A stretch of DNA of 64,000 nt from Allomyces arbusculus. Taxonomy: Eukaryota; Blastocladiomycota; Blastocladiomycetes; Blastocladiales; Blastocladiaceae. Below the pieces are notes generated by a model, which was not told the DNA's origin, ran no database searches, and saw only the letters and a program-made list of their open reading frames with translations. Below are positions 20,606 to 30,827 of the stretch, in pieces. Position 1 is the first letter of the stretch; the number at the start of each line of letters is the position of its first letter. The stretch spans positions 123,955-187,954 of the forward strand of contig JADHYV010000045.1 of assembly GCA_027604705.1 (NCBI GenBank). Direction: 5' to 3'. Both the position numbers and the translations under genes were made by a program.

Positions 20606-23037
20606 CTACCCCGCGCGCACCGTTGCCGCGTCCGCACCCGCACTTTCCCGGTCCACACTCCCCACATCCGCCGCCAACACCGCAACTTGCTCGACGACCG
20701 CCGCAATCATCTCCGCGTCCCCCGCGGCAATCCCAAGCGCGGCTCCGACCCGCGCTGCACGTGGGTCTCTTGAGACCACGGCCACCGCGACCTCGGGCGT
20801 GGCCAGGGCGCGCGCGGTCGCGAGAACCGCGGCGAGGTGCGCCAATGTCTCCTCCTCGTTCTCGTCGTGGGCGGCGTCCTCAGAGATCTCGGCAAGGTCA
20901 TTCTCGGTCGCCGACGCGAGTAACAGCGCGCGCACGGCCTCCACCTCTGCGGCATCCGGCGCCGGCACGACGCGCACCGTCGCCCTCGCGTGGCGCACTG
21001 CCCGCTCGAGTGCACGTGTCGCGGCACGTGCGGCCTTGGACGTCTTTTTACGCGCGTCGAGTTCGTCGAGCACTATCACACGAAGCCAATCCGCGTTAGT
21101 TCACCGCGTTTCCGTCGCCGACGTCGGAAATAGGTTCACATACCTGCGGCGGGCACGACCACCTGACACACCACACTCCGTGCACTCACCCACGTCTCGA
21201 CCACACCCCATTCGCGCGCGTCGGTCACCGCCTCGACCGTGACGACGGCTAGAATCCGTGGCGGCGCGTCCGGGACCGACCCCACCGCCGGGTCGCTGCT
21301 GGTCGCGGGACCGACGACGGTCCGACCGCGACCACGGCCACGGCCACGGCCACGGCCACGACCGCGCGCTCCACCACGCGCGCGACTTGCCGGCGACACG
21401 CGCAACGCGCGCGTCGCTCGTACAGCGGTAGCCACCGCGGGACTCGCGGCATCCGCGTCAAGCACCGCGCGGGCCGCCAGGACACGGTCCGCCGGCTGGT
21501 CGTCGTCGGTCGCGTAGTACGCCGCGAGCGCTGCGACCGCACACCAGTCCTCATCTTCTTCCTCCTCCTCCTCCTCCTCCTCCTCTTCTCCGCCCTCTCC
21601 CTCTTCGGCATCCGCACACCAGTCCCGGACCACCGCCTCCACGTCCACATTCCCCTTCAGGTGCACCATAATCTCATGTGCGCGCGCCGCACTGCGCACG
21701 GATCGTGCAACGGCCGGGTTGGCGAGCATCCAGGTCGCGGCCAGTCGTGCCGGGGCGATGCGCAGGAACAGGGCGAAGGTGAGTGCGCGCGCGACGTGGC
21801 CCGCGACGAGGTCCAAGGTCGTGGGGTTGGTCGTGGTCGGGGTGAGCAAGGTCGCGAGGATCAGGCCGGCGCGGGTGCGGTCATCGGTGGGGAGGTCGAC
21901 GGCGAGGTAGCTGGTGACGAGCGCGGATGGAGTTGCAGGACTGTGCAGCGGGTAGGGTCAATGCGCGCCGTGGAGATGGGCATGATAGAAGAGAGTAACA
22001 GACCCGTCAAGCGCAAGGCCCGCGACGCGCGCGATAAACTGCAACCACGGAGTGCATCGCGTCCAGTGCGTGCGGAACAATGTGCGTAGGTTGTCAAGCG
22101 ACACGGGGAACGGGTGCACAGCGCCGGCACTGTGAATCCAAAGTTGGTCAGTTGGCGGTCGTGAACGTGGGAGATGTACGTGCGTGGTGGCGCACCTGCG
22201 CAGGTAATTGGCCACGGCGCTGAACAAGTCGCCGCGCTGTACGTCGACCATTGCAAGTTGCCCGTAGGCGCGGCCGCGCGTGCGGTCGAGCGCGATCGCT
22301 TGCTGGTAGTAGGCCGCGGGCGCCGACCAGGTGCGGCGGTCGAGCGCAGCTTCGCGGTACCGTGCTGGAGGGTGGGTGTTGGTGAAAAAATTGTGCAGGA
22401 TGAAAACGAACAAAGGATCGTGCGTGCGTACCGAGATCGCCGAGGTAGATCAAGCACCGCCGCACGGTCTGGATCGCCGCGTCGCTGGAACGGGCATTCT
22501 CCTCGTCCTCGTCGTCATTGGTGTTCAGCTGCGTCGCGCGAATGTGGGCAATGACGAGCGCAAAGAACCCGCTCGCGTGGTCGAGCCTGCGGAGCAGTGG
22601 CGTACGGTCGGTGCCCGGGCGCTACGTCGCGTCTCAAGAGGGTCAGCGTCACTCATTTATCATGTCCTGCGACCATGCTGGATGCGGACCTTGGCAGTCG
22701 CACGTAGCGTCTCAATCTGTGGATAAAAGACAAGCCGCCACACACGCTCATCGAGCGGGCGCGCACCCTCGCTCTCCTCGTCGCCCGCATCAGCCGGACC
22801 ACGCAACAGCCGCGCCTCGACGGCGTCACGGTACTGCGCGCGCAACGTCGCGAGCTCGTCAACTTGATCGGTCCCAGCCGGAGTGGGCGACCGACGCATG
22901 GACCTCAGTGCGCGCGCAAGCTGCACCTCGAGATCCAGTAAAGCGGCATCGGCATCGCTGGCGGTATCGGTGGTGATGGGGTCGCTTGGCGGCGGTGGCG
23001 GGGCCGCGCGGGTCGAAGTGGGGCGCGGCGCCGTCAT
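20606..23037 (-). CDS. SMG5/SMG6/EST1-family protein with PIN domain (NMD factor)
   Basis: Family role: nonsense-mediated decay. The 14-3-3-like EST1 region binds phospho-UPF1, and the PIN is a nuclease in SMG6 but inactive in SMG5. Proposed CDS complement(20606..21072, 21144..21940, 22004..22129, 22196..22364, 22432..22621, 22690..23037), 698 residues; all phases close. EST1 hallmarks appear in order across the joins: VWRLVFYPQIETLR, RCLIYLGDLARYRE, YYQQAIALDRTRGRAYGQLA, then SAGAVHPFPVSLDNL. A middle spacer holds a poly-Glu run and an (RG)n run. The PIN (about 515-698) starts near VVVPAAVLDELDARKK, closer to SMG5 than SMG6. I do not see the first catalytic Asp in place, and only one Asp (VVSRDP) fits later, so activity is doubtful. 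It is about half the length of human SMG6. Donor GTCCGC at exon 1 is weak. Confidence 0.85.
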
Positions 23038-23599
23038 GACGCGGCGGAGGCGGCAGTGGAGCGCAGCGTGGTGGCAGCGCAGGATCGAGTCGGGATGCGC
23101 GCGCCGGGCATGATGCGCGACGCGGCGCGGACTAGACAGCGGCAAAGGCCCGCACGGGCAGGAACGGTCGAGACGTGCAGGGCCAACGGCAGTCGAGGCA
23201 GTAGGTCCTGGGCGATGAGTGCAGCAAGTCGTGGAGCGCGTCGTGCCGCAGCGTCGCGCCGTCGTCGCCGTCGTCGACGTGTCGGTGCGTGTTGGTTGAG
23301 AGGGTGGTTGTTGCGCGATGGCGGCAGTCTGCGTCAGATGCGCGCGGAGGCACGCGCGTGCGGTGGATCGGCCGCTGCGCCACACGGAACGCTTGCTCCA
23401 CGTCGATCGCCTCACCACCACGGCGGACCGCGACGACCATGCCAAAGACCCGCCAACGGCCTCCACGACCAGCTGCACGCCGACCAACAACCGCGCACCA
23501 ACCACGCGCAAAGAAACTGCACGAAAGCGCTCACACCGGCAGCGCGTCTGATCGATCTCTCAAGCGCACCCCCCGACCCGACCGCACCCAACGCCAACC

Positions 23600-24151
23600 A
23601 TGGTTTTTCTCGGCCTCGCCCTGACCGCCGACCTCGAGCACGTCGCCTCGGCGATTCTCAGCAAGGACGCCGACGTGCACGTCACCGTCCAATGCAGTTC
23701 CTGCCGCGAGACGCATCCGACCATCGTGACTGTCTCGCCCAGCACGACCATGCCCCTGTCCGGGTCGCGCGGCGACGCGAACCTCGTCATGAAGTGCAAG
23801 TTTTGCCGCCGTGAGGGATCCATCTGTACGCGTCGTCGTCGTCGTCGCTCTCTCTCTCTCTCTCTCTCTCTCTCGGTTTTCGTTGCGAGCGGCTCACCGT
23901 CTGGATGGGATCCGGTAGCCTACGTCGACACGTTTACGGCACCCGACGCGCATTTCTCCACAGTCAAGGTCGAGTGCCGTGGGCTCGATATCACCGCGTG
24001 GCACCCGCGCGCCGGGTGGACCGTGACCGCCTCGGAATCGTCGACCGTCTGGAAGGACGTGGATCTCAGTGAAGACTGGTTCGAGTACGACGACAAGGGC
24101 GGCGTGCCCGTGTCGATTGCCGAGCTGCAGCCCACCGTGACGCGGCTGTGA
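23600..24151 (+). CDS. CXXC-motif zinc-binding protein (CZIB / C1orf123 / DUF866 family)
   Basis: Small conserved eukaryotic protein of poorly defined function. Proposed CDS join(23600..23825,23919..24151), 152 residues; the human homologue has about 160. ATG 23600 lies in AACCATGG. Two CXXC pairs, Cys32/Cys35 and Cys66/Cys69, form the expected zinc site. Family motifs GSRGDANLVMKCKFCRREGS, VECRGLDITAWHPRAGW and a WFEYDDK C-terminal segment are clear. The 93-nt intron (GTACGC...GGTAG) removes Arg- and Ser/Leu-encoding simple sequence, including a (TC)n run. Without splicing the frame stays open, so the unspliced reading is a trap for gene callers. It diverges from the SMG-like gene with about 560 bp between starts. 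Confidence 0.93.
   Translation: MVFLGLALTADLEHVASAILSKDADVHVTVQCSSCRETHPTIVTVSPSTTMPLSGSRGDANLVMKCKFCRREGSICTRRRRRRSLSLSLSLSVFVASGSPSGWDPVAYVDTFTAPDAHFSTVKVECRGLDITAWHPRAGWTVTASESSTVWKDVDLSEDWFEYDDKGGVPVSIAELQPTVTRL
23847..23874 (+). repeat. (TC)n microsatellite inside the CZIB intron
   Basis: A pure TC run follows (CGT)n in the intron. It is in an open frame, so it would be read as Ser-Leu repeats if unspliced. Confidence 0.95.
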
Positions 24152-25080
24152 TTTGTTTTTGTTTGTTTGGAAACAAGCGGGTTGGCTTTGAATCGACACA
24201 ATGGTGGCCGAGGCTCGCAGCGGGCTGATTGAAGCGCAAGCAACACCCCACCAAGGACGCGCAACAACGGGTCCATCGAGGATTTGAATATGGTACAGAC
24301 AGTAAGCTATCAAGACACGGCACGAACGACGATGCACCGGCACAACGACTTACCTAGGCACGCGCGCGCACCGGCGCGCGACAAAGTGGATGGGAAAGAG
24401 CGAGAAGACAGCACAGCACCAAAAAGACAGCGAGCGATGAGGTGGCGCGATACAGGCATAAGAACGGGACCAGACAGAGAGAGGCGAGAGTACAGACGGA
24501 GTGACCAGGAACAGACGAGCGAGGTGGAGAACGGAACAGAGCAGAGCACAAACGCAGTGGCGAGGAACTGAAAGAAGAGTAAACGACACCGAAAACACAC
24601 CGCCAACCAACCAACCAACAGGCAAACGATGGGCGAAAATCGAAACCAAAATCAGCACAACTCAAAACAGCAACGAACACGACGGACATGACACAAATCG
24701 GCAAGCGGCGCGCAGCAGCGGGCGGCGGGCGGTGAGCGAGGGCCAAGGCGCCCAAGACAAGGGCGCGCGCACCAAGGGCCGTTGTGCGACGTCCTTTCAC
24801 CGGCCAGGGACGCGCAAAACCACCCACAAAAAGGAAATCCACCACCCATGCAAGAAACGCCGCGGCCCACCGTGATCGGGCGAGTGTGCACGAGTCATTC
24901 CATTTGGCACGAAAGTGGCACGCGTCATTTGGGCCGCGATGGGCGGGTGGTGAGGTCGGTCGGAAAGACGAAACACAACGTGGCAAAAGCGGCAACGACG
25001 AGGACAACGACCATACGTCCAGGACGAGGCGGCGGGCGCAGTGCAGCGAGTGCAGCACGCGCACGTGTGGTCCGCCGCGA
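24152..25080. other. Intergenic, no supported gene
   Basis: Holds the 3' flank of the CZIB gene and AAC/GAG-rich simple sequence. Long minus-strand frames here have hydrophobic, Cys/Leu-rich translations typical of anti-sense artefacts. Confidence 0.45.
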
Positions 25081-25617
25081 TCATGCCATGGACGGCGACG
25101 CCGCGGGCGACGGCGGCAACAACGGCGGCGGCCGCTCAGCACGCGGCGAAGCTGTCTCTAGCGGCGGCGGCAGGAGTGCATTCGCGGCCGCTCCCAGCGC
25201 TCCCACGGCCACCGTCCCGGGCACCGGGACGGGTCCAAGTGCCTGGACCGCATGCCACTCGGCGGGTAGCGGTCCGACGGCGGTGGCATCTGGTGCGACG
25301 TTGTGTACCGCTGCCGCTACCGCCACTGCTGCCACCGCCGTGGGGGGCATCGATAATGGCATGACCGTGGCTGGCAGCGTGAGCCCTACGGCCGTGCTCG
25401 GATTTGGGGGCGGCGGCGGAAACACGACGACGGCTGGCGGGTGCGCGAGCGCGGTCCTGCGGCTCGCGGCAACGGGGTCGTGCAACCACCGCGCGTGCGG
25501 GTCGTGCGCGAGTTCGCGCGCGCGGTCGGCGGCTATCGTCGCGGCAGTGCGCGCGCGGCGCGCGCCGAGTCGTGGGGCCGGTGGGGCGGCCGCGGGCGGC
25601 GAGTTGTGCGGCATCAT
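25081..25617 (-). CDS. Possible Ala/Pro-rich hypothetical protein
   Basis: An open frame of 178 codons begins with two ATGs at 25617 and 25614. It is Ala/Pro/Val-rich, with a possible helical start (RTAATIAADRARELA) and no known domain. The opposite strand over the same bases is an equally long Gly/Ala-rich frame. Orientation was chosen because codon third positions look better on the minus strand. Introns and further exons cannot be excluded. Weak call. Confidence 0.3.
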   Translation of the reverse strand: MMPHNSPPAAAPPAPRLGARRARTAATIAADRARELAHDPHARWLHDPVAASRRTALAHPPAVVVFPPPPPNPSTAVGLTLPATVMPLSMPPTAVAAVAVAAAVHNVAPDATAVGPLPAEWHAVQALGPVPVPGTVAVGALGAAANALLPPPLETASPRAERPPPLLPPSPAASPSMA

Positions 25618-26529
25618 GGCGTGTGCAGCGGGAGCGAGCCTTGGCCGGGTGGACGAGGACGGCGTGTGAGCGAAGTGGAGGGTGGAGAGGACGCGCGGAG
25701 GTCGCGCGAGGCGGGTGTGTGGGCAGCAAACGTGGGGGGAGCCAGGCGGGTGGGTGGACCGGGGCCGACCCTTGGACCGACCAAGTGCACCGAGCCAAGT
25801 TGCGCGCGAGGCAAGTCGAGAAGCCGGACGCTGCACAACCGAGGGCGTGCGTGCGTGAGGGAGGAGGAGCAAATTGGCGGCACGTCCAGCTTTTTGTCGT
25901 GGTGGTGGTCGCTCAAGGGGCGGCTGTCGTCGTGGCCATCACGGCCGCGCTGCGTCGTCGTCGCCGTCGTCGTCGTCGTCGTCGTAGTTCGATGCTCGTG
26001 TCGGTTGGACGGAGGTGTGACCGCGGTCCCAAATGCATGGAAGCGGCAGCCCATCGGCGCAACTGGAGCCGGGCCGATAGGTCCACCCAGCCGTCGCGCG
26101 CGCGTCGACCGGCCGGTGGAGCCACCGCAAACGCAAGCAGGCTGCGCGCGTGCGCGTGGAGTAAAGCGCGTGAAGCGTGTGCACACTCGCATATGAGGAG
26201 CGACCCAAGCACGCAGCCCCGACCCGCCGGCGCGCGGCTTGACCTCTCTCCACTGGCCGGCGGAAGCCAGAAGAACTGGACGCGAACAGGGCCTTCGCAC
26301 GGAGGCGCCACATCGGCGGGCACGTGGCGTCCTGCTCGCGATCGGGGGGCGCCTCAGCCCTGAGTCGCGAAGACCTTGGCAGCGGTCACCATTTTGGACA
26401 ACACGTACACCACGTTGGCGTTGGCAAGCATGTCTGACTATTGATCGAACCATGAATCAACTCACAGCTGGTCGCCTGGCGCCTTTGGCACCCTCCTCCG
26501 CATCCCCATGCGCTCGTTCCCCACGCCCC
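25618..26529. other. Intergenic, no supported gene
   Basis: Contains a (CGT)n run near 25956-25987 and otherwise only GC-driven frames. The right end is probably the 3' UTR of the large minus-strand gene that stops at 26530. Confidence 0.45.
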
Positions 26530-29500
26530 TCAATACGTCGTCGCGCCGTCCTCATCGTCATCCTCGTCCTCCTGCCCGACCCCATACTCATCCCCAATGT
26601 ACTCGCTGCCATACCCCATCCCATCCTGCTCCACTCCACCACGCGTGCGCGGCGTCCCGGCCACCGCATGCCCCCCCGCCGCGCCCCCGCCGCGCTGGTA
26701 ATACGACGACAGCCGGTTATAGAACTTCTGCTGCGCGATCGCGCGGTCGCCGAGCCCCAACGTCCCCGCTGGAATAAACGGCGGCGGCCCGTCCCACCCC
26801 GCGCCGGCTGCGGGGTCCGCCACGGGGTCCGCCATCAACCGCTCCTGCGACGCGACCCGCCGCGCCGCCGCCGTGACGGGCGCGCGCGCGGGGGAGACCC
26901 CCATCGCGGGCCGCATCTGCGCCATCGAGACGGGCCGGCGCATCGCCGGCGTTGCGAGCGGCGGCGACCGCGCCGTAACGGGTGCAGGGGCGCGGCCGCG
27001 CGAGACACCGCGCGGGTCGGTCGTGGTCGGACGCGCGGGCACGGCAGTGCGCGTTGGGGCCGATCCAACGACGCCGCCGCCGCGCACCGTGCGTGGGCGG
27101 TTCGAGACGGTGCCCAAGGACCCCATGGGCTTATCGGGCCCGCGCTGCAGCGGCACGTCGGCGCGCGAAATTGGGCGCGCGCTCGGTGCCCGTGCACCCA
27201 TACCCCCGCCACGAACCGCCGCCGGCGCGCGACCACGGATCGGTGCCGCCGTGGGCACTGGCGCGGTGGCGCCGGGCCACCCATAGTCGTCACTGATGCG
27301 CGACCTCCGGTCATCCTCCTCGTCCTCGTCGTCGTGCGACCGCGACGAGTGCGTGCGCGACGACGCCGACCGCGCCGTCATCGGCGGCGTGCGCGGATCA
27401 CTGCGCAGCATCCGCGCGCCGGCCGACTGCGGCCGCGCATACACGGGGATCCGCGACACGAATTCGCCATTCACCTGCATCGACGGCACGCGCAGTTGCG
27501 CTTGCTGCATCGGCGGCGAAGTCGGGGGTGCGGCCGCCCCCGCGGGGGAAAAAAAATCGGGCCGTGCCGTCTGCGGGCGTGCGGGCACGTCGAGTGCGCC
27601 GACGAGGTACTCGTCCGGCACGCCCATCAGCGCGGCCGGTGTGCCGCCAGGGCGCCGCGCATCCCACCCATCGTACCCGCCAGCGCTCGCCGCGGTGATC
27701 GGCGCAGGCACACGCGCGTACGGGTTCCCACCGCCCGGGCTGCCATACACGTTCCCGTTCCCGCCACCTCCGGCGCCATACACGTTCCCCATCCCCGCGG
27801 CAGCACTCCCCGGCCCGAACCCCGCGGGCACTGCACCGTACCCACTGTACCCACCCTCTGCGGCGGCAGCCGCAATCGGCCGCGCCTGCGTCGTGTACAC
27901 GTGCCACAGCACATCCTCGAGCCGGTGCCGGTACCGCTCCACGTCCAAGGTCGCACGCAACGCTGTCGGAGGTTTCTGGTGCGCGCGCGCCGCGGCCTGC
28001 GCGATCGCCGCGTAAAGCGTGTAGAGGCACACAGCAGCGGCCGCGAGCGCGCGGTCGTGAGCGACGAGTTTGCCGTGCAGCGTGCGCGCGCGGGACGCGG
28101 CGGCCGCGGCCGCTGCGACGGCGCTCGATTCTTGCGCGAGAGCGGGAGCGGGCGCCGCCGGCGTCGGAGTCGCGGTGGGTGGCGTGGCGTTGGCTGCAGG
28201 GGGTTGCGACGGCTGTGTCGGAATCACGGTGCCGCGGCCGGGCGCTGCCGTCGTCCCGACAACCATGGCGCCCGTCGTCGAGGTCAGGGCCGGGTCAGCT
28301 GGTGCGGGGGTCGGGACCGGTGTCGGGACAGGCGCGGCAGCGATCGGCGCCGGTGCGTCGTCGTGCGGCACGTCCGCGGTGCCCTCGGCCGCGGGCGCGA
28401 CGACGGGCGCGGCATCGGCGTGCTCCGACGCTGCGACCGACTTGGTCTCGGACGGGACCGAGCGCGTCGGTGCGGGCACGGGCAGTGCCGTGGCCCAGTC
28501 GGCAAATGACATGGCAGGCGCGGCCGGGGGCGCGTCAGTGTTCGTGACCGACGTCTGGGTATCTTCGTCATTGTCCTGCTCTTCTTCTTCATGGTTGCTG
28601 GTGGTTTCGTCATGGGTCTCCTCCGCATCATGCGGCTCCTCGTCGTGCTCGTGCTCGGCGTCCGATGCGTCCTCGACGGTCGCCTCGCGCTCGACTTGAT
28701 CGTCGTTAGTCTGTGGCGCGCCCGTCGCGACCACTGGATCGGCCGCGGCCGCCGGGGAAGGGGTAGCCGGAGCGGCGTCCGCAGCACCGACGTCACCACC
28801 CGGAGTGGGAACGACACCATTCGCGACGGTAGGCGGCGTCGTGGTGGTAGGTGCTGCCGCGGTTACCGTACTCGTCGCGGTCGGTGGCGCCGCCAGTTGC
28901 TGCTGCTGCTGCGCTTGTTGCTGCTGCTGCATCGCCATCATCCACGCCTGCTGCTTTTCAAACTGCTCTTTCACTAACTGCTCGACCAACGCGCGCTGCG
29001 CATTCTCGCCCTGCGTCTCCTGCGTTCGGATCCACGCCTCGTGCTCTTTCGCGCGCTGGCCCGCAGCGACCGCGCGCGCCACTTCCTTGGCGGCCGCGTG
29101 CGCACGTCTCAGCGTCTGGTGCCGGACGAGGTCGAGCACGTGCAGGTCGACCGCGACACGGCGCATCAGTTCGGCCAGGGCCGCGTGGTAGGCTTGCTCA
29201 ATGTCTGTCCACGCGAGCGCGCGGTACTGCGCGGTCGTTAGCGCGTATTCGGCCGGGGACCAGCCCGCGGGCGCGTGTGCGGCGGCCGAGCGGAGCCGGG
29301 ACCACGGCGCGGGTGCCACGAGCGCGGCCATATCGCGTGCGGGTACGGGCGGGGTGGGCGGGTCGGTCCATGTGCGCGACGCGCGTAAAGCGGGGTTCGA
29401 CCAGTCGAGCACGAGGTGCGCAAAGTCGTCCGTGTCGTTGGCGTCGGGGTCGTCGTCGCCCGCGACGGTGGCCAGGAGCGCGGCGGTCAGCGCGGCACGG

Positions 29501-29976
29501 ACGCTGTCGAGGACGGGCACAATGTCGTTGGCGAGGTAGGCGGGCAGGTCGCCGACGTCGGCACGGACCAGGTCGCTGAGCGCCGTCGCCGGATCGACTT
29601 GTACGAGTTGCTGGTTGTGCCGCGTGCTGCGCCGCGACCCGGCGACCGACGGCGGCGCGCGCCCGGCGGACGCGGCGGACGTCGACGAGACGTACTCGGC
29701 GTCGCGCACGTCTTCGTCGGGCAGCGACGAGTAGGCAAGGTCGGCGTCCGGGTCGATCGGGAGCAACTCGCCGCGGCGCACGGCCGGGAGTGACGAAGTC
29801 GTGGCGGTACGGCGCGTTGTCGAGTAGGCCGACGAGGCCCGGTCCATGATGGCGCGTGCGGCCGCGGCGCGGTGCGGGGCCGGCGAGGCCGTGCGGCCCC
29901 ACGCCGAGGGGGTCGACGCGAGCGAGGCGCGCGCGAGCGGGTCGGTCATGGCGTAAGAGGTTGGGGGCGGGTACAT
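26530..29976 (-). CDS. Large single-exon Gln/Ala/Pro-rich protein, unknown function
   Basis: A single 1148-codon frame with ATG at 29976; no intron is needed. I recognise no family. The N-terminal third looks folded and helical, including LVLDWSNPALRASRTW and DIEQAYHAALAELMRRVAVD. A coiled-coil segment then leads into a poly-Gln run (about residues 350-362). Next come a long acidic/His-rich region (HEHDEEPHDAEETHDET), Pro-Thr-Ala repeats, a second helical island (about 645-710, VCLYTLYAAIAQAAARA), and a Gly/Tyr-rich then Arg/Pro/Ser-rich tail ending in acidic DEDDDEDGATTY. This layout, ordered helices separated by disorder, suits a scaffold or RNP component, which is inference. It is divergent from the PH-like gene with 850 bp between starts. 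Confidence 0.75.
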   Translation of the reverse strand: MYPPPTSYAMTDPLARASLASTPSAWGRTASPAPHRAAAARAIMDRASSAYSTTRRTATTSSLPAVRRGELLPIDPDADLAYSSLPDEDVRDAEYVSSTSAASAGRAPPSVAGSRRSTRHNQQLVQVDPATALSDLVRADVGDLPAYLANDIVPVLDSVRAALTAALLATVAGDDDPDANDTDDFAHLVLDWSNPALRASRTWTDPPTPPVPARDMAALVAPAPWSRLRSAAAHAPAGWSPAEYALTTAQYRALAWTDIEQAYHAALAELMRRVAVDLHVLDLVRHQTLRRAHAAAKEVARAVAAGQRAKEHEAWIRTQETQGENAQRALVEQLVKEQFEKQQAWMMAMQQQQQAQQQQQLAAPPTATSTVTAAAPTTTTPPTVANGVVPTPGGDVGAADAAPATPSPAAAADPVVATGAPQTNDDQVEREATVEDASDAEHEHDEEPHDAEETHDETTSNHEEEEQDNDEDTQTSVTNTDAPPAAPAMSFADWATALPVPAPTRSVPSETKSVAASEHADAAPVVAPAAEGTADVPHDDAPAPIAAAPVPTPVPTPAPADPALTSTTGAMVVGTTAAPGRGTVIPTQPSQPPAANATPPTATPTPAAPAPALAQESSAVAAAAAAASRARTLHGKLVAHDRALAAAAVCLYTLYAAIAQAAARAHQKPPTALRATLDVERYRHRLEDVLWHVYTTQARPIAAAAAEGGYSGYGAVPAGFGPGSAAAGMGNVYGAGGGGNGNVYGSPGGGNPYARVPAPITAASAGGYDGWDARRPGGTPAALMGVPDEYLVGALDVPARPQTARPDFFSPAGAAAPPTSPPMQQAQLRVPSMQVNGEFVSRIPVYARPQSAGARMLRSDPRTPPMTARSASSRTHSSRSHDDEDEEDDRRSRISDDYGWPGATAPVPTAAPIRGRAPAAVRGGGMGARAPSARPISRADVPLQRGPDKPMGSLGTVSNRPRTVRGGGVVGSAPTRTAVPARPTTTDPRGVSRGRAPAPVTARSPPLATPAMRRPVSMAQMRPAMGVSPARAPVTAAARRVASQERLMADPVADPAAGAGWDGPPPFIPAGTLGLGDRAIAQQKFYNRLSSYYQRGGGAAGGHAVAGTPRTRGGVEQDGMGYGSEYIGDEYGVGQEDEDDDEDGATTY

Positions 29977-30827
29977 GGTGCTGGTGCGGGGAGCGGGAGC
30001 AAGGGCGGATCGCGCGCGTTCACCGCGTATTTATTGTCGGACAGGTTGGTGGTGGCGGCGGCGGTGCAGGTGGCGACCGACCGACTGGCGTGGGGCAGCG
30101 CACGCGTGCGTGCCAGCTGTGGGAAGACGTCGCGGCCCGCCGGTGCGGCGTGAAATGCACGTCATGAAGCGCGTCGAGTGGTGGGTTCATGGTCGCAAAT
30201 GGCCGTCCGACGAGCCGCGCGGGAACGGAGAGAGGACCGGAGCCAAGATCGCCGCGCCGCCGGTTGCCCGAACTGGGCGCTGGCGTCTCACGGTGTCGGC
30301 GTCCTCGGCGCAACGAGGGAAGGACGTGGCGCCGCGCACGTTCTTTCCGCGGACGAATAACGCAAGCGCCCCCCCGATCTGTTGCAAGCGGTGACGTGGT
30401 GCGCACGCCGATGCGGAGATGGCGTGCGGTGGATCCGTGGCGCTTTGCGGTAATTCCGTGGCGCTGTGCGGTGGATCCAAGGCCCGTGCGCTTCAGCTGC
30501 GGATGCGATGTGTGCGACAGGTGGCTCCGCTTCACGTCCCTGCGCCACATCTCTGCACACGCGCTTGCGCTCGACGCTTGCAGCCAGCCTGCGCGACTTG
30601 CACCTTTTCGTCCACTTCGTCGTCTCGTCCCGTACGCCGAAGTCAACGACGACGGCGACGACGACGCGACGCCGACCAAAGGTTGACCACCACGACCTGG
30701 AAGCCCGTGCGTCTACCAGCGCGCAATCAATCCCCGCCAGCAACGCGTCTGTGAAGACCAGCACCAAGAAAACATCGTCCCTTGGATCACGCATCGCAGC
30801 CCACCAAGCAAGCATCAGACCATCTCC
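29977..30827. other. Divergent promoter region
   Basis: Lies between the starts of two divergent genes. Around 30422-30480 there is a short imperfect repeat series (GCGGTGGATCC / TTCCGTGGCGCT). No TATA box is obvious. Confidence 0.4.
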
